Assembly (NCBI GenBank): GCA_029931535.1
Contig: JAQPZY010001548.1
Span: 1,038,501 to 1,102,500, forward strand
Source of the DNA: Margaritifera margaritifera
Lineage: Eukaryota; Mollusca; Bivalvia; Unionida; Margaritiferidae
DNA: 64,000 bases
Direction of reading: 5' to 3'
In this document: one piece after another, positions 37,901-49,900 of the stretch
Layout: every line of letters begins with the position of its first letter
How positions within the stretch are numbered: position 1 is the stretch's first letter
The notes under the pieces: generated by a model
What the model was told of the DNA's origin: nothing
What the model saw: only the letters and a program-made list of their open reading frames with translations
Database searches by the model: none
Translations under genes and position numbers: made by a program

Positions 37901-40900
37901 TGCTGTTAGAGTATGATCAGAGGGAGGCATCAAAGAGGAGAATCCTAAAGTAAAGATGGTTATTTATTTGGTTTTTCATGCAAATAAAATAAACTATGTA
38001 AATGATATCTCATTTTATTATGAGGTTGGCCTATTATGATCAAACCATTGGCCCAATATTTTCAAATGAAGGGTGCTGATTGGCCCCTTTTTTGTCAAAC
38101 CTGGCTGAAACACAGAATTTACATCCATTCTTCAGTCAAATCTGCACCTGTCAGGGTTGACCCTTAGTGGACACTTGTTTGACTTGTGGAATACCCAACC
38201 TTTTTCACTCTACTTTAAGACCCAAAAGCATGTTCTTTTGATACTGTTTCTCTGATATGGGATGTTTTTGTTGCATATGCCATTCCCCTAACCCCACAGA
38301 TTCCCAAGTCTATTCAGAAGGCTATAGAATCCGAGTACAGACTAATCCTGATTGCTTCCCTCAAGCACCAAAAATAATGGATCAGCATCTTTCTTAATCT
38401 CGCAGTGGAGATTCCCTGAAAATTCTGCCTTCCGTATGCCTGCTGAAACGACTATGCATGCAGGTTTTCCATCCCAACCCAGAAATGCAGAACATGTCTA
38501 GCTAATATCAAACAAGTCCTCAGAAAGAAACGGTTCTGTGAACAGGATTGCATTGGCAAGAAGGCCTACTACTTTAAAAGCCAATGAGGAGAAAAGAGAG
38601 TCTTTTTCCAGTGGTGTAAGCAGAGAAACATGTCTCCTTTTAAATTCTTGGTACCACAAGTAGCTTACTTCCTCCTAAGGCTTTTTAAGGAGAAGTTAGC
38701 CCCAGTCATAATCAAGGGCTACCATTCCAGTTTCCCACATGTTTCACCATCTTGGAAGGGATGACATAGTCCAGAACAAAGAACTCTCTGACTCTCTTGC
38801 CAATTTCAATTTTGTCTTGATCGAAGGCCTTAACCTTTTGTCTGAAATGGAACCTACCATGGGTTCTGAAATAGTTGAACAAGGCACCCTTCAAACCATC
38901 GTTTAAAGCCTCACTAACTCATCTTTCAATATAGACCTCCTTTCTAGTCACCATAGCATTAGCAGGCAAAATCTGTGAAATTCATGCCTTATTGGTTAAC
39001 CTGAACTATCTGCAGTTCCGTCATGATGGTTTGATTTCTCTCATAACAGCCCATAGTTTCATTGCGTAGGACAGGCTCCCACTCATGGGAAATTAGCTTT
39101 TCATTTTGAAACTACTGTCTTCTTTGGACGCTTCTTCCCAAGTGGCACCTGAAATGTACTGAGCCAATGAAAAGAGGGAGATCTCGCTTCTTAGGGATAT
39201 TTCCACTCAGTTCTTTTGTCCTGGATCTGTTGGGTTATCTGCTTAGCCTACAAGAAATTAACCCAATCCATATGAATTTCTTTTGCATATTGGTTCATGA
39301 GGTTAGGGCAGTTGCCACCAGGGTAGAATTCAAGCAGACCTGTTCCCTGACTGGCATCATTGAAGATGTGGGATGGTGGTCTAATACAACATTCTTCAGC
39401 TTCTGTCTGAGAGACCTTTCATCCCAAGTGATTCAGTTTGAACTGGTGGGACCTTTATCGGCAGTACAACAGGCTACTTTTCTAGGCCACTCAGCAGCAG
39501 TGGAATTGCAGGAGTGAGAAGAAAAAAAATCTTTTGTTAAGACCATTTCCATTCATTGATGTGTGCTAACCTCCTAGTCCTCGTCTTGGGCATATTTTAG
39601 GAAATGGGAGCCAGGATAACTTGCTCTGCCTCTTAGCTATTTTATAATGTATTATGATGGGATAATGTGTTTGAAGAAACTGGTTTTGGAGTATACTGTT
39701 TCTGCTATAATACCTACCCAATCATAATATAGGTACTCCCTCTTAATGCCTCCAGGCAGTTAAATCCCTGGAAGAGGGTGCACTTATGCACCAGTAGCAA
39801 CTGATAGCTGAAGGGATTTAGCATCAGCCCCTCTATCCAAGGGGAGACCACTCTCATCTGACATCCATCTTGGTAAGCAGACAGTTTTAGCACTTTTATT
39901 GTTAAAATGAGACAAAAGAATTGGTTATTGTCTTTTTTTGCTTGCACAGGCTGGATTTGGGATTTAGTGAATGTTCCTGTAATGTATTATGATCTTGAAG
40001 TATTATTGAAGCAACATAGTTTACTCCTAAGAAATATTTTCACTGTATTCTGTTCTCATTGTTATTTAATTTCCATGAAGAAAGAAAATCAACAACAAGA
40101 TTTATATATTGAATTCATATCTTGCATTATAATTCTTATTAAAATATGTATTTATTTTTTTTGCAGTACTTTTACAGTATCAAGGATATTTCTATTGGTG
40201 GGCGTTGTGTTTGTAATGGACATGCTAACTCTTGTGATCATCTGGATCCTACACGTCCAGAAAAACTGATCTGTGAATGTCAGCATGATACAGTCGGAGA
40301 CCAGTGTGAATTCTGTGATGCAGCCAGGGGATTTGTGCAGAAAAAATGGCAGCCTGCTAGAGCTGATAAACCATTCATCTGTGAACGCAAGTATTCCATG
40401 ATTGATCTAAAAGAATGCCTTTTGGGGGTTCATTCTACTACGAATTAAAATATTTGTGTTGTTATTAAGCTTTTGCAAAGTTGGTAAATGTAGCACTTTT
40501 GTGACATAAAATGAACAAATTAATGATAGACTTTACTCATATAGTCATACATAAATATTACAATATGCATTATGGTTTTTATTGTGGAAATATTTTGAAA
40601 ATTGTTTTGTTTGCTAAATTTACTAAACTTTATGCTCATGAAAAGTTTTGATTTACAACATTTTGAAAGAAATATGTTTTGTCTGCATGCGTTCAGACAA
40701 CTTACATTTTTCAGAAAAAGATCTGAGAACAATATTTAAGACTATAGCTCTTCATCTTAGAACAACAAATGTTTGTTTTTTTATGTGCCTGCCATAAGGC
40801 GGACCATATAATGTTATAATGCTGTCTGTCCATCCATTTGGTGTCATCCATTTATCCACCCATCTGTCTGTTACCAATTTTGTTGTTGCACAGTAATTCA

Positions 40901-43900
40901 AGTTGTCCACCATTTACAGTTACCACACTCTGTGGATGGTTTGCACATGGAGGAAGGAAGAACCCTATCAATTTTGAGGTCAAAAAGGTCAAAAGTAAAG
41001 GTCACCAGTTGAAAGAAGAAAAATGGTTTCTGCACAATAACATTAGTTCTACATCAGAGACCTAGACCAAACTTGGTGAAAGGCTTGCATTTGGAGAAAG
41101 GAAGAAGCCTATTGATAACAGGGTCAAAAGATCAAAGTCATTGTGACTGAAAAGAGAAAATCAGTTTCTGCAAAAAAAATTCAGTTATTGACCATGTACC
41201 TTCACCAGAGTTTGTGGATGACTTACATGTTAGGTAAGGAAGAAGCCTATAGCATTGGGATCAAAAGGTCAAAGGTCAAGATCACTGTGTCTGAAAGAAG
41301 GAAAAAAAATTTTTTTTCTTCATAATAACCACATACCTTTGTGGAAGGCTTGCAATTAGGGTAATAAGTAACCTATAGTTTCTGGGGTCTGAGATCATGG
41401 CCATAGTAAGTCTAATAAGAAAAAAATGGTTTCTGCACAAGTTTTGTTCAAGACCACACACCTTGACCAAAGGTCCTGGTTATTGAGACCCATTGGTCCA
41501 TAATCTCCCGAGTCAATCACGCCCTACTAATGCCTACACAGGGGACCATTAAACATGGGGTGGGTGTATAATGTGCCATTGATGGTACTCTTGTTTACAG
41601 GGGTTGGGGAGTAAATTGGCTGAAAATAGCAACCAGTAAGCTCCATGGATCATTAACAGAATTTGTAACTGAAAATAATGTGTCATAATTCCCTTTTTTT
41701 TCTTTGTTACTGAGCAAATTTCTATTCTTTTTCTTAAATTTTAGCATGTCAGTGCTTTGGTCGTGCAACTGGTTGTGTGTACAATGAAGAAATTGACAAA
41801 CTGGGATACAGTCTGGATGTCCATGGCAACTACAAGGGTGGTGGAGTCTGTCAGAACTGCTTGGTAAGTACCTAGATCTCATCAGTTTCCTGAACTTTTG
41901 GTAAGCTTTTCATATAGGGAATCGTAGACCCTCATTTGTGCAAAATTTGGGGTCCTGATGGGAAAATGGAGGGTTCATGTAAGAAAAGAAGGGGAGTCCA
42001 TGAGTGGAAGGGGAGGCCATGAGTGGACTTAAATAAAGCTTACTACCAATAAATAGTAGTATCTCTTTTAAGTTTTACTTCAATTTTCACTTAAGTTTTT
42101 AACATGGAGCCATGGTAGCACAGTTGGTAGAGTGTCAGACTTATAATCCAAGAGTCACAGGTTCAGTACCTGCCCAGGTCAGCACTGGTTGGCTGCCCTA
42201 TTGTGTCTTTGGGAAAAGCACTTAGCTCTCATTTCCTCAGCACAAAATAGCCAATAATATGTTAAAAGTGCTGTTAAAATCAAGGAAAAGAAAAACCAAA
42301 AGTTCTGTTTGTAACAATGCTTGTACATAAGGACAATTACAGAATTCTTATTAATTTATATTATGTATTTCCAATTAAAGCCTTTTCTTGACCTGCTGGG
42401 AAAAATATACTGGGGGTTTAAGACTAGTTATTGCGAGTTCACTGGATGCACAGACTTTTGAGTCTAGGATTAGTATACTATCAAATTTTGATAAGAAGCC
42501 AGTACCTGATCCAAATTCACCATGCCTGACACCAACATGGTATATTTTTAATATTTTATCCTCCTCAAGAGAGGCAACTCCTTTTATAAGGCCACCTTAT
42601 CTGACACCAAAATAATAAATCTTTACCATTTTGTCTGCCTCAAGAGAGGCCACTACATTTATAAGGCCAGCTTTTTCAAGCAGAAATGGTGGCATCATTA
42701 GAGGGGAACCACTTTATTAAGAAACAGAAGTATAAAACATAACATTTGTTCATCTGGGAATTATTCTGCTCCTAATAAAGTGGTTGGAGCTGCTATATAT
42801 CTATTTCTATTTCTTGCTATATTTGTATCCCTTAAACACTGGTTGCTCATTTTAGGGTGATTGGTGTAAATATCAAAATTTTTAAATTGCATCATGAATA
42901 CATTTCATTATCAATAATCTTATATAAGAAATAAGTGAATATTATCAGTAATTTCTAGTGTGAGCATCAAGGATCCACAGGAAACATCTCATGAGAATAC
43001 TATATTTAAGAAATACTGACTTGAAAAGATACAACTTTTTCAGTAGATAAATACCTGTTTTTAATGTTAGCATAATGGGATTATGAAAAACATTGCAGCA
43101 TTGAAAACAGGTATTTATCTTTTGAAATAGATAACTCTTTTCTGGTCATTATTTTGATTCTAGAATGAAAAATAAACAAAATTCGACCCGTTTACACTAA
43201 TTGCACTCTTTTAACCCATGTCTGTGCACTCCAGTGCTGACGTCATAATGCGATATCATAGTGAGCATTAGTGTTAGTGATGTGCAGGCCTCCAAATGAG
43301 TTATCAGTTGTGCAGATAAATACCTCTTTTTCTCCATGCATTGTAAAAGGAGATGAAACATGTTCATGTTAGAATTCAATTTAGCTGCCAGGTACATTGG
43401 AGACATGGTTGTTCAAGTCATGATTATTCAAACCATGTCCAAAGAATCATTTCTGATGTATGCAGATACAGATTTAGTCATCTTTTAGTTGCCTCTAAAT
43501 TGCTTTAATATCATGTTTTCATTGAAGGCTTTTAGCACAAAATATCATCTAAACAAAATAGATTTTAATGAATTGCTGCCTTAGAAAGAATTAAGACTTT
43601 GTTGCAAAAATTCACATTGATGCTCTTGAAAAATATATCTAGTGTTCAGTGATGTAACTTAAGCATAATTAGATGGATCAGTTAGATTTTAAATCTAGCA
43701 AATATATGTAAGTACTGCCAATTATTTTTTTCTTCTGCATTAAATGGTCAGTTGATGCATGAACCAAATCATGTCCTTACTCGTATGATCAGATGACATT
43801 AACCATAATAACAAATAGCAACTGGCTAAGTGTCCATAAATCACTGACTTCTAAATCAGTTTACCATTGAGTGAAATAATTATGCATTGACTGACAATTA

Positions 43901-46900
43901 AGCAATTGCATTTGATTCTTGCAGTACAATTCTGAGGGTATCAACTGTGAAAAGTGTGTTGCTGGATATTACAGGCCATATGGAGTATCCCTTGATGATC
44001 TTAACATGTGCAAACGTAAGTAAATACTTGAGATCTCTGTTTTTAATGACTATTGAGGGAAGGGGAGCTTGATGGGATAGTCTGTGTTAAAAGCACTGTA
44101 CTCATAATTGACAGTTCATGAGTTTGAATCTTTTCACATACTGCTACACTAATATTTAATATTAGACATAATCTTTCACTCAACTTTTCATTTGACTTGG
44201 GAATCAGTAGTGGCTCAGTTGGTAGAGCATCTGACTCCTAATCCAAGGTTTACAGGTCTGATACCCACCCAGAAATGCCTGGATCAGCTGCATCTCTATG
44301 TCCTTGAGAAACGCATTTAACTTTCAATTCCTCAGCATGATATAGCCAATAATGTGTTGCAAGTCCAATTGAAAACCAACCAACATCATTCGACTTGACT
44401 ATAAATGGATACCAGTAACAGTTTTTAAAGGTCTACCTTCAGTGAACAGGTATGCCATGTAGAGGGATTATTCTACTCTAACTTACCATCTCTACTCGCG
44501 TATAAGCTGGTACCAACTGCAAACTGCATAGACCCAGATCAGCCATGACATAATGCACAGGCAGATCTGGGTCTATGCAGTTAGTAGGGACTAATCAGTA
44601 GAACAAACAACATAGACCCTGATCTGTTGGCGCATTATGCGACAGCAGATCAGGATCTATGTTGTTTGCATTTTGGACCCAGGTTATACGTGAGTATATA
44701 TGGTACTTTACACTGTAGTAAATTGGGTAAATTTTGACCTGAACAATTCCTGGTATGCTTGAAAAGCCCTGTATTAACCCCTTACCTCATAGTGCTTACC
44801 ACTGAACTACTGCTCAGTACAGATAGCTCTTGTACTACAAAACAGTATTCTTCCGGCAGACAGTATCTTAGTTCGGCTGGCAGGAAAAAACTGCATTGCT
44901 ATATACATTTTTAAAGCTTTCAGATTCAATATTGAGTGCTGATTGTTTCTTTACAAAGTATAAAATGATTCTATAAATAAATTCTTGCCTAAATGAATTT
45001 CAAGCTGTGAGTCTCAGGTTATTGTACTATAGATAAATAGATTCCACTCAATGTTGGGCTTCAAAGATTGGCAATTGCAGCGTAAACCATTTGTGCTCAT
45101 ATGTTCTTTTTTGCTAAACAGTTGTTTGTGATTACTGATAAAGTCTCGAGATAAATTTAATCCTAAAAAATTGATCTGATAGTCTGGATTCCCTGCTTTG
45201 ACCTGCAAAGATAGTGGCAGCCATTTGCATTTTGGGTGAATTTCTGATGTCGACTTATCTCTAGTTTGCTATTCAGGATTCATCTAATACACTAGCACAT
45301 GCTATGATGTCATAAAAACTTCCAGAAAGCCTGTTTTACTGGAGGTGTACTATGAATTGACCATGTAAATGGTGATTGGTTTCCATGGGCTTGGAAATCT
45401 AGAAGCGTTTGTATGGAGATATGGCTGGGCATCAAAACACGCTTATATTGTGATACAGTAGAGGTGTTGAAAAGCACTTGCATTGAAATGAGGTAGAGGG
45501 ATCCAGAGGTGCTTGTATTGTGGGAAAGGGTTAAATAAAAGTATAGGCATTTGGGACATACAGTAGGGTCTTGACTTTCAAACACCTCTAAATGACAACC
45601 ACACTTGCTCATTCTCTTTTTGTGTGTGTGACAGATCAAACATTGTTTCTGAAATAGGCTGCCTTCCTAATTATTTACTAGTCTGATGGGCAGTAGGAAT
45701 CGACAAATTAGAGCAGAAAAACTACTTTTATTAAGTTCTTTTTTAAGAAATAAATACAGACCCTTTGGAATACATTTTTAGAGTTAACTTGCTGGTGAGT
45801 TCCTTAGTCTAGTTGTGTGAATGATTATTTTCAGATTTTTAAATGGAAATGAATAATCAGTTGGTACACATAATGGATGACATTATTGAATGGTTGTTGT
45901 ACTTAGATGATCCAGATTTGACAGTATTTATGAGTATTGTATAGGATCAGGATTGGACATTATTAATGTATATTGTAGTTTATCAGGATTGGACAGTATT
46001 AATGTATATTGTAGATGCTCAGGATTGGACAGTATTAATGCATATTGTAGATGCTCAGGATTGGATAGTATTAATGTATATTGTAGATGCTCAGGATTGG
46101 ACAGTATTAATGCATATTGTAGATGCTCAGGATTGGACAGTATTAATGCATATTGTAGATGCTCAGGATTGGACAGTATTAATGTATATTGTAGTTGATC
46201 AGGATTGGACAGTATTAATGTATATTGTGGATGCTCAGGATTGGACAGTATTAATGCATATTGTGGATGCTCAGGATTGGACAGTATTAATGTATATTGT
46301 AGATGCTCAGGATTGGACAGTATTAATGCATATTGTAGATGCTCAGGATTGGACAGTATTAATGCATATTGTAGATGCTCAGGATTGGACAGTATTAATG
46401 CATATTGTAGAAGCTCAGGATTGGACAGTATTAATGCATATTACACTCCAACATAGTACTCCATTTTGTTTTATCAATATGATGGTTACTTCAAATTTGA
46501 CATCTTTTTGTCCATCAGGAGTTTACAAATGTCCTATTGGGTTTCACGAAGACTTTCCAGTGTTGTAGTAATGTGTTTCGAGCTTCTCATCCTACCCAAA
46601 GAAAGGATAGACAGATAACTATCCCTATGTCCATCTCTCATTCTGTATGTAAACTTTTTCCAGACCATATCTGTCAGACTATTGGAGATATTTCAACAAA
46701 CTTGGTACACATATCAAGCAAGTTGAATAGAGGTTTGTTACTTAGAACTTTCCACATTCATTATTTTCTATGTTACCATGGAAACAAAGTGTAGCATAAG
46801 TAATATATAAATTGAGAGTACTGGATGGACCATAGGGTACTAGCATAAGTAATATAAATATTTAGAGTCCTGGACCATATGGTACTTTATGTTGGAGTCT

Positions 46901-49900
46901 TTGAATAATCTGGGAAACGGGGAATGGAATATGCCATCTCAAGATGACTCTAGTTTATGTTTATTTGTCCAGCCTAAAACAGTTCATAACATCTAACAGG
47001 TAAAAGTACAAGTGGGTATGGAGGAAAGGTTCAAAACAGACAAACAAAAACTGAACACTATTTCTTTAATTTACAAAAATGCCATTTTCATTTCTTGACA
47101 TATATTGTATATATGTACAGGAAACTCGTTACACCAGTCAAGTTTGTTTCCAGCCATTTTGATTGTAATGACTGCCATTATAAAAAATCATGCCTTTAAT
47201 TATAAGGAGTTATTGTCCTTGTCTTATTGTTGTCAAACCAGCATGTAAAATGAGTGAGAAATATAAATCAATACTTCATATAAAACATTTTATCATAATT
47301 ATTTTTTTTATGTCATTTTTTCCTACATTTTAAACTCATTTTCTAGAAATGAATATTTACATACTTAGTCTATCCATATTTGCAATAAATTTTAAAGAAC
47401 ATTGTACAGAACACCATAAAGGAATCAGTAGCTGTGGCCTTGTTTAAGCACACGTCTATAACTCAATATGTTGATCAAGAATAGGAAGGAAAACTCACAA
47501 TTGGAACTAATTACCTTGGTCTCATAGATTTTCATGTGTTGAAATTCATTAAAGTTTATGGTAAAAGTTTTTTTTTTCTGAAATATGTTAGAACTTTGTT
47601 ATAGTCCCCTAAAATCTAACGAGTGGATGAAAACAACTTTTTTTCCTCAAATTTCAGCATGTGTATGTGACCTTCACTTCTCCACTGGTGAGTGTGAAGA
47701 GGGGTCAGGCAGATGTTTGTGCAGACCTGAGTACACTGGACAAAACTGTGACAGGTAACTCCTAAGCATGCTAGAAATGTTCAGATTTAGCCAGATTTAT
47801 GCTTCTTTACAATTGTAGGATATGACAACTTTATTGTATCCTGCTTTTTAATCTATTTGCATCTCAAATGAGAAAAGGAAAGAATTTTTGATTAAAGAGT
47901 GAAATATGTACTTGCTTGTGAAATGAAGTTTGAAGTTTTATACACATATATTTGCATTTTTAATGTTGTCTGCTTCATAATAATATTATCACTTTCTGAG
48001 AAAGGTTAAATACAGTTATGACACTTTCTTGGTGTAGGCTTTATTCTCTTTCCATGCTAAATGCGTTTAATGTATCTGAAATTGAAACCACATGTCTGTC
48101 TTAGTATATACCATATATACTCGTGTAAAATCCGGGTCCAAATGCAAACAACATAGACCCTGATCTGCCATTGCATAATGTGCCAGCAGATCAGGGTCTG
48201 TGTTGTTTGTTCTACCGATTAGTCCTTACAAACTGCATAGACCCAGATCTGCCGGCACATTATGCAATGGCAGATCTGGGTCTATGCAGTTTGTAGTTTG
48301 TATCGGCTTGTACGCGAGTATATATGGTAGTTGACATTATAATACAGTGTATATGTTTACATAAGTTTTAACAATGTCACAGCCTTCCAAATTGTAATTT
48401 GCACTTTAACAGGGTCTGTGCTGGACTAAAATTTTCATGCAAAATGACTTGTCTGCCCCTCACCAAAATGCACAGCAGTGAAGTGGTGGGAAAAAAAAGA
48501 GAAGTTAATGGAACGAGAGGTCAAAATTTAGAATGTACAGAGCATTAAAAGTAGCTGTTTTACCATACCTTGGAGCCTAATAATATAAAAATAAGAAAAA
48601 TTGCTCCTTGAACTTTATAAAAATATTACATTTTTCCCTTAGTTTTTTCAGCAAAATTTGTTGTATGACTTTGTTTTGTCCTTGAAAATAGGTTAAGATA
48701 GAAAACAGGTGACAGATATCAAAGTATAAACCCATTCTTCCTGCTTTAACAGATATCAAAGTATAAACCAATTCTTCCTGCTTTAACAGATATCAAAGTA
48801 TAAACCCATTCTTCCTGCTTTAACAGATATCAAAGTATAAACCCATTCTTCCTGCTTTAACAGATATCAAAGTATAAACCCATTCTTCCTGCTTTAACAG
48901 ATATCAAAGTATAAACCAATTCTTCCTGCTTTAACAGATATCAAAGTATAAACCAATTCTTCCTGCTTTAACAGATATCAAAGTATAAACCCATTCTTCC
49001 TGCTTTAACAGATATCAAAGTATAAACCCATTCTTCCTGCTTTAACAGATATCAAAGTATAAACCCATTCTTAATGCTTTAACAGATATCAAAGTATAAA
49101 CCAATTCTTCTTGCTTTAACAGATATCAAAGTATAAACCCATTCTTTCTGCTTTAACAGATATCAAAGTATAAACCCATTCTTCCTGCTTTAACAGATAT
49201 CAAAGTATAAACCCATTCTTCCTGCTTTAACAGATATCAAAGTATAAACCCATTCTTCCTGCTTTAACAGATATCAAAGTATAAACCCATTCTTCCTGCT
49301 TTAACAGATATCAAAGTATAAACCCATTCTTCCTGCTTTAACAGGATGATACTTTTACTTGCAATCAGATTGTAAACTGCCAAAGAGTAATTATTTACTT
49401 GTGATCGGACTACTAATACAGGAATTTTCCACTTTTTCAAGCATTGTGTGTGAATTTTCATCAGAAATCTGGTAGATTGAAACGTAACTGCAGACATAAT
49501 TCATTAAACGTACATAAAAGCTGATCAGAAAGCATTAAAATACTATGTTTGAACTGTTTTACATGGTCTTTGAACAGAAAAAAAGAGGAGTTGATATTAT
49601 ACTAAGAATATAAAAACATTCAGTGGCCAAAAGGGGGTTGGGTGTGTGGACTCCAAGAAAGGCAAAGTGAAGTTCTGCATGTTTAGATGAAATGACAGGC
49701 AGTACGGTGATTATTTCATGTGAATCATCCCCAGCATGGATCCTGCTTTAAATAAACATTTGCTGCACCACCTTCTGTTTACAGTATGTTTCAGAATGGT
49801 AGTATTATTTATTTCAAGGAAAAGTACAAATTCTTTTTTTCTTTACAGCTGTAGTGTAGGTTACTATGGTTACCCAAATTGCATCCCCTGTGAGTGTAAC

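Larger units (their letters stand above)
33672..40166 (+). other. Laminin intron 2 of the visible set
   Basis: GT-AG, 6.5 kb. It holds a one-ended pogo-type terminus (33737), a duplicated 169-bp block, a G-rich minisatellite, (GA)n at about 34893-34928 and a DIRS recombinase relic. The intervals 35390-38540 and 39530-40166 have no feature I can identify with confidence. The first of these may hold the decayed left part of the DIRS element. Confidence 0.7.
44016..47657 (+). other. Laminin intron 5 of the visible set
   Basis: GT-AG. It holds a SINE, MITE copy D and a 36-bp minisatellite. 44710-45940 and 46450-47657 show no gene. A phrase typical of mollusc dispersed repeats (CAAACTTGGTACACATATCAAG near 46697) is the only repeat sign in the latter. 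Confidence 0.75.
47755..49848 (+). other. Laminin intron 6 of the visible set
   Basis: GT-AG. It holds MITE copy E and the 37-bp array. 48335-48705 and 49350-49848 show no other feature. Confidence 0.75.

Noticed and set aside
39714..40165. Plus-strand frame before exon 3 as additional laminin coding sequence
   Set aside because: It contains the T-rich acceptor tract and no LN text. Exon 3 begins cleanly after TTGCAG at 40166.
40391..40448. GT donor at 40391 or read-through of exon 3 to the stop at 40448
   Set aside because: The GT donor shifts the next exon out of frame. Read-through gives non-laminin residues and a truncated protein.
42110..42185. Functional tRNA gene (also at 1-112, 22525-22597, 44204-44280 and 52634-52710)
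   Set aside because: A- and B-box-like text is present, but acceptor stems do not pair and each is followed by a shared non-tRNA body and tail, as in SINEs.
45953..46568. Open frames with a 12-residue repeat ([12 protein letters not shown] type)
   Set aside because: They are by-products of the 36-bp tandem repeat, are open in two frames at once, and lie within a laminin intron.
48707..49344. CRISPR-like regular array
   Set aside because: Repeats are head-to-tail without variable spacers, and the locus is inside an animal gene. The same applies to the other tandem arrays.
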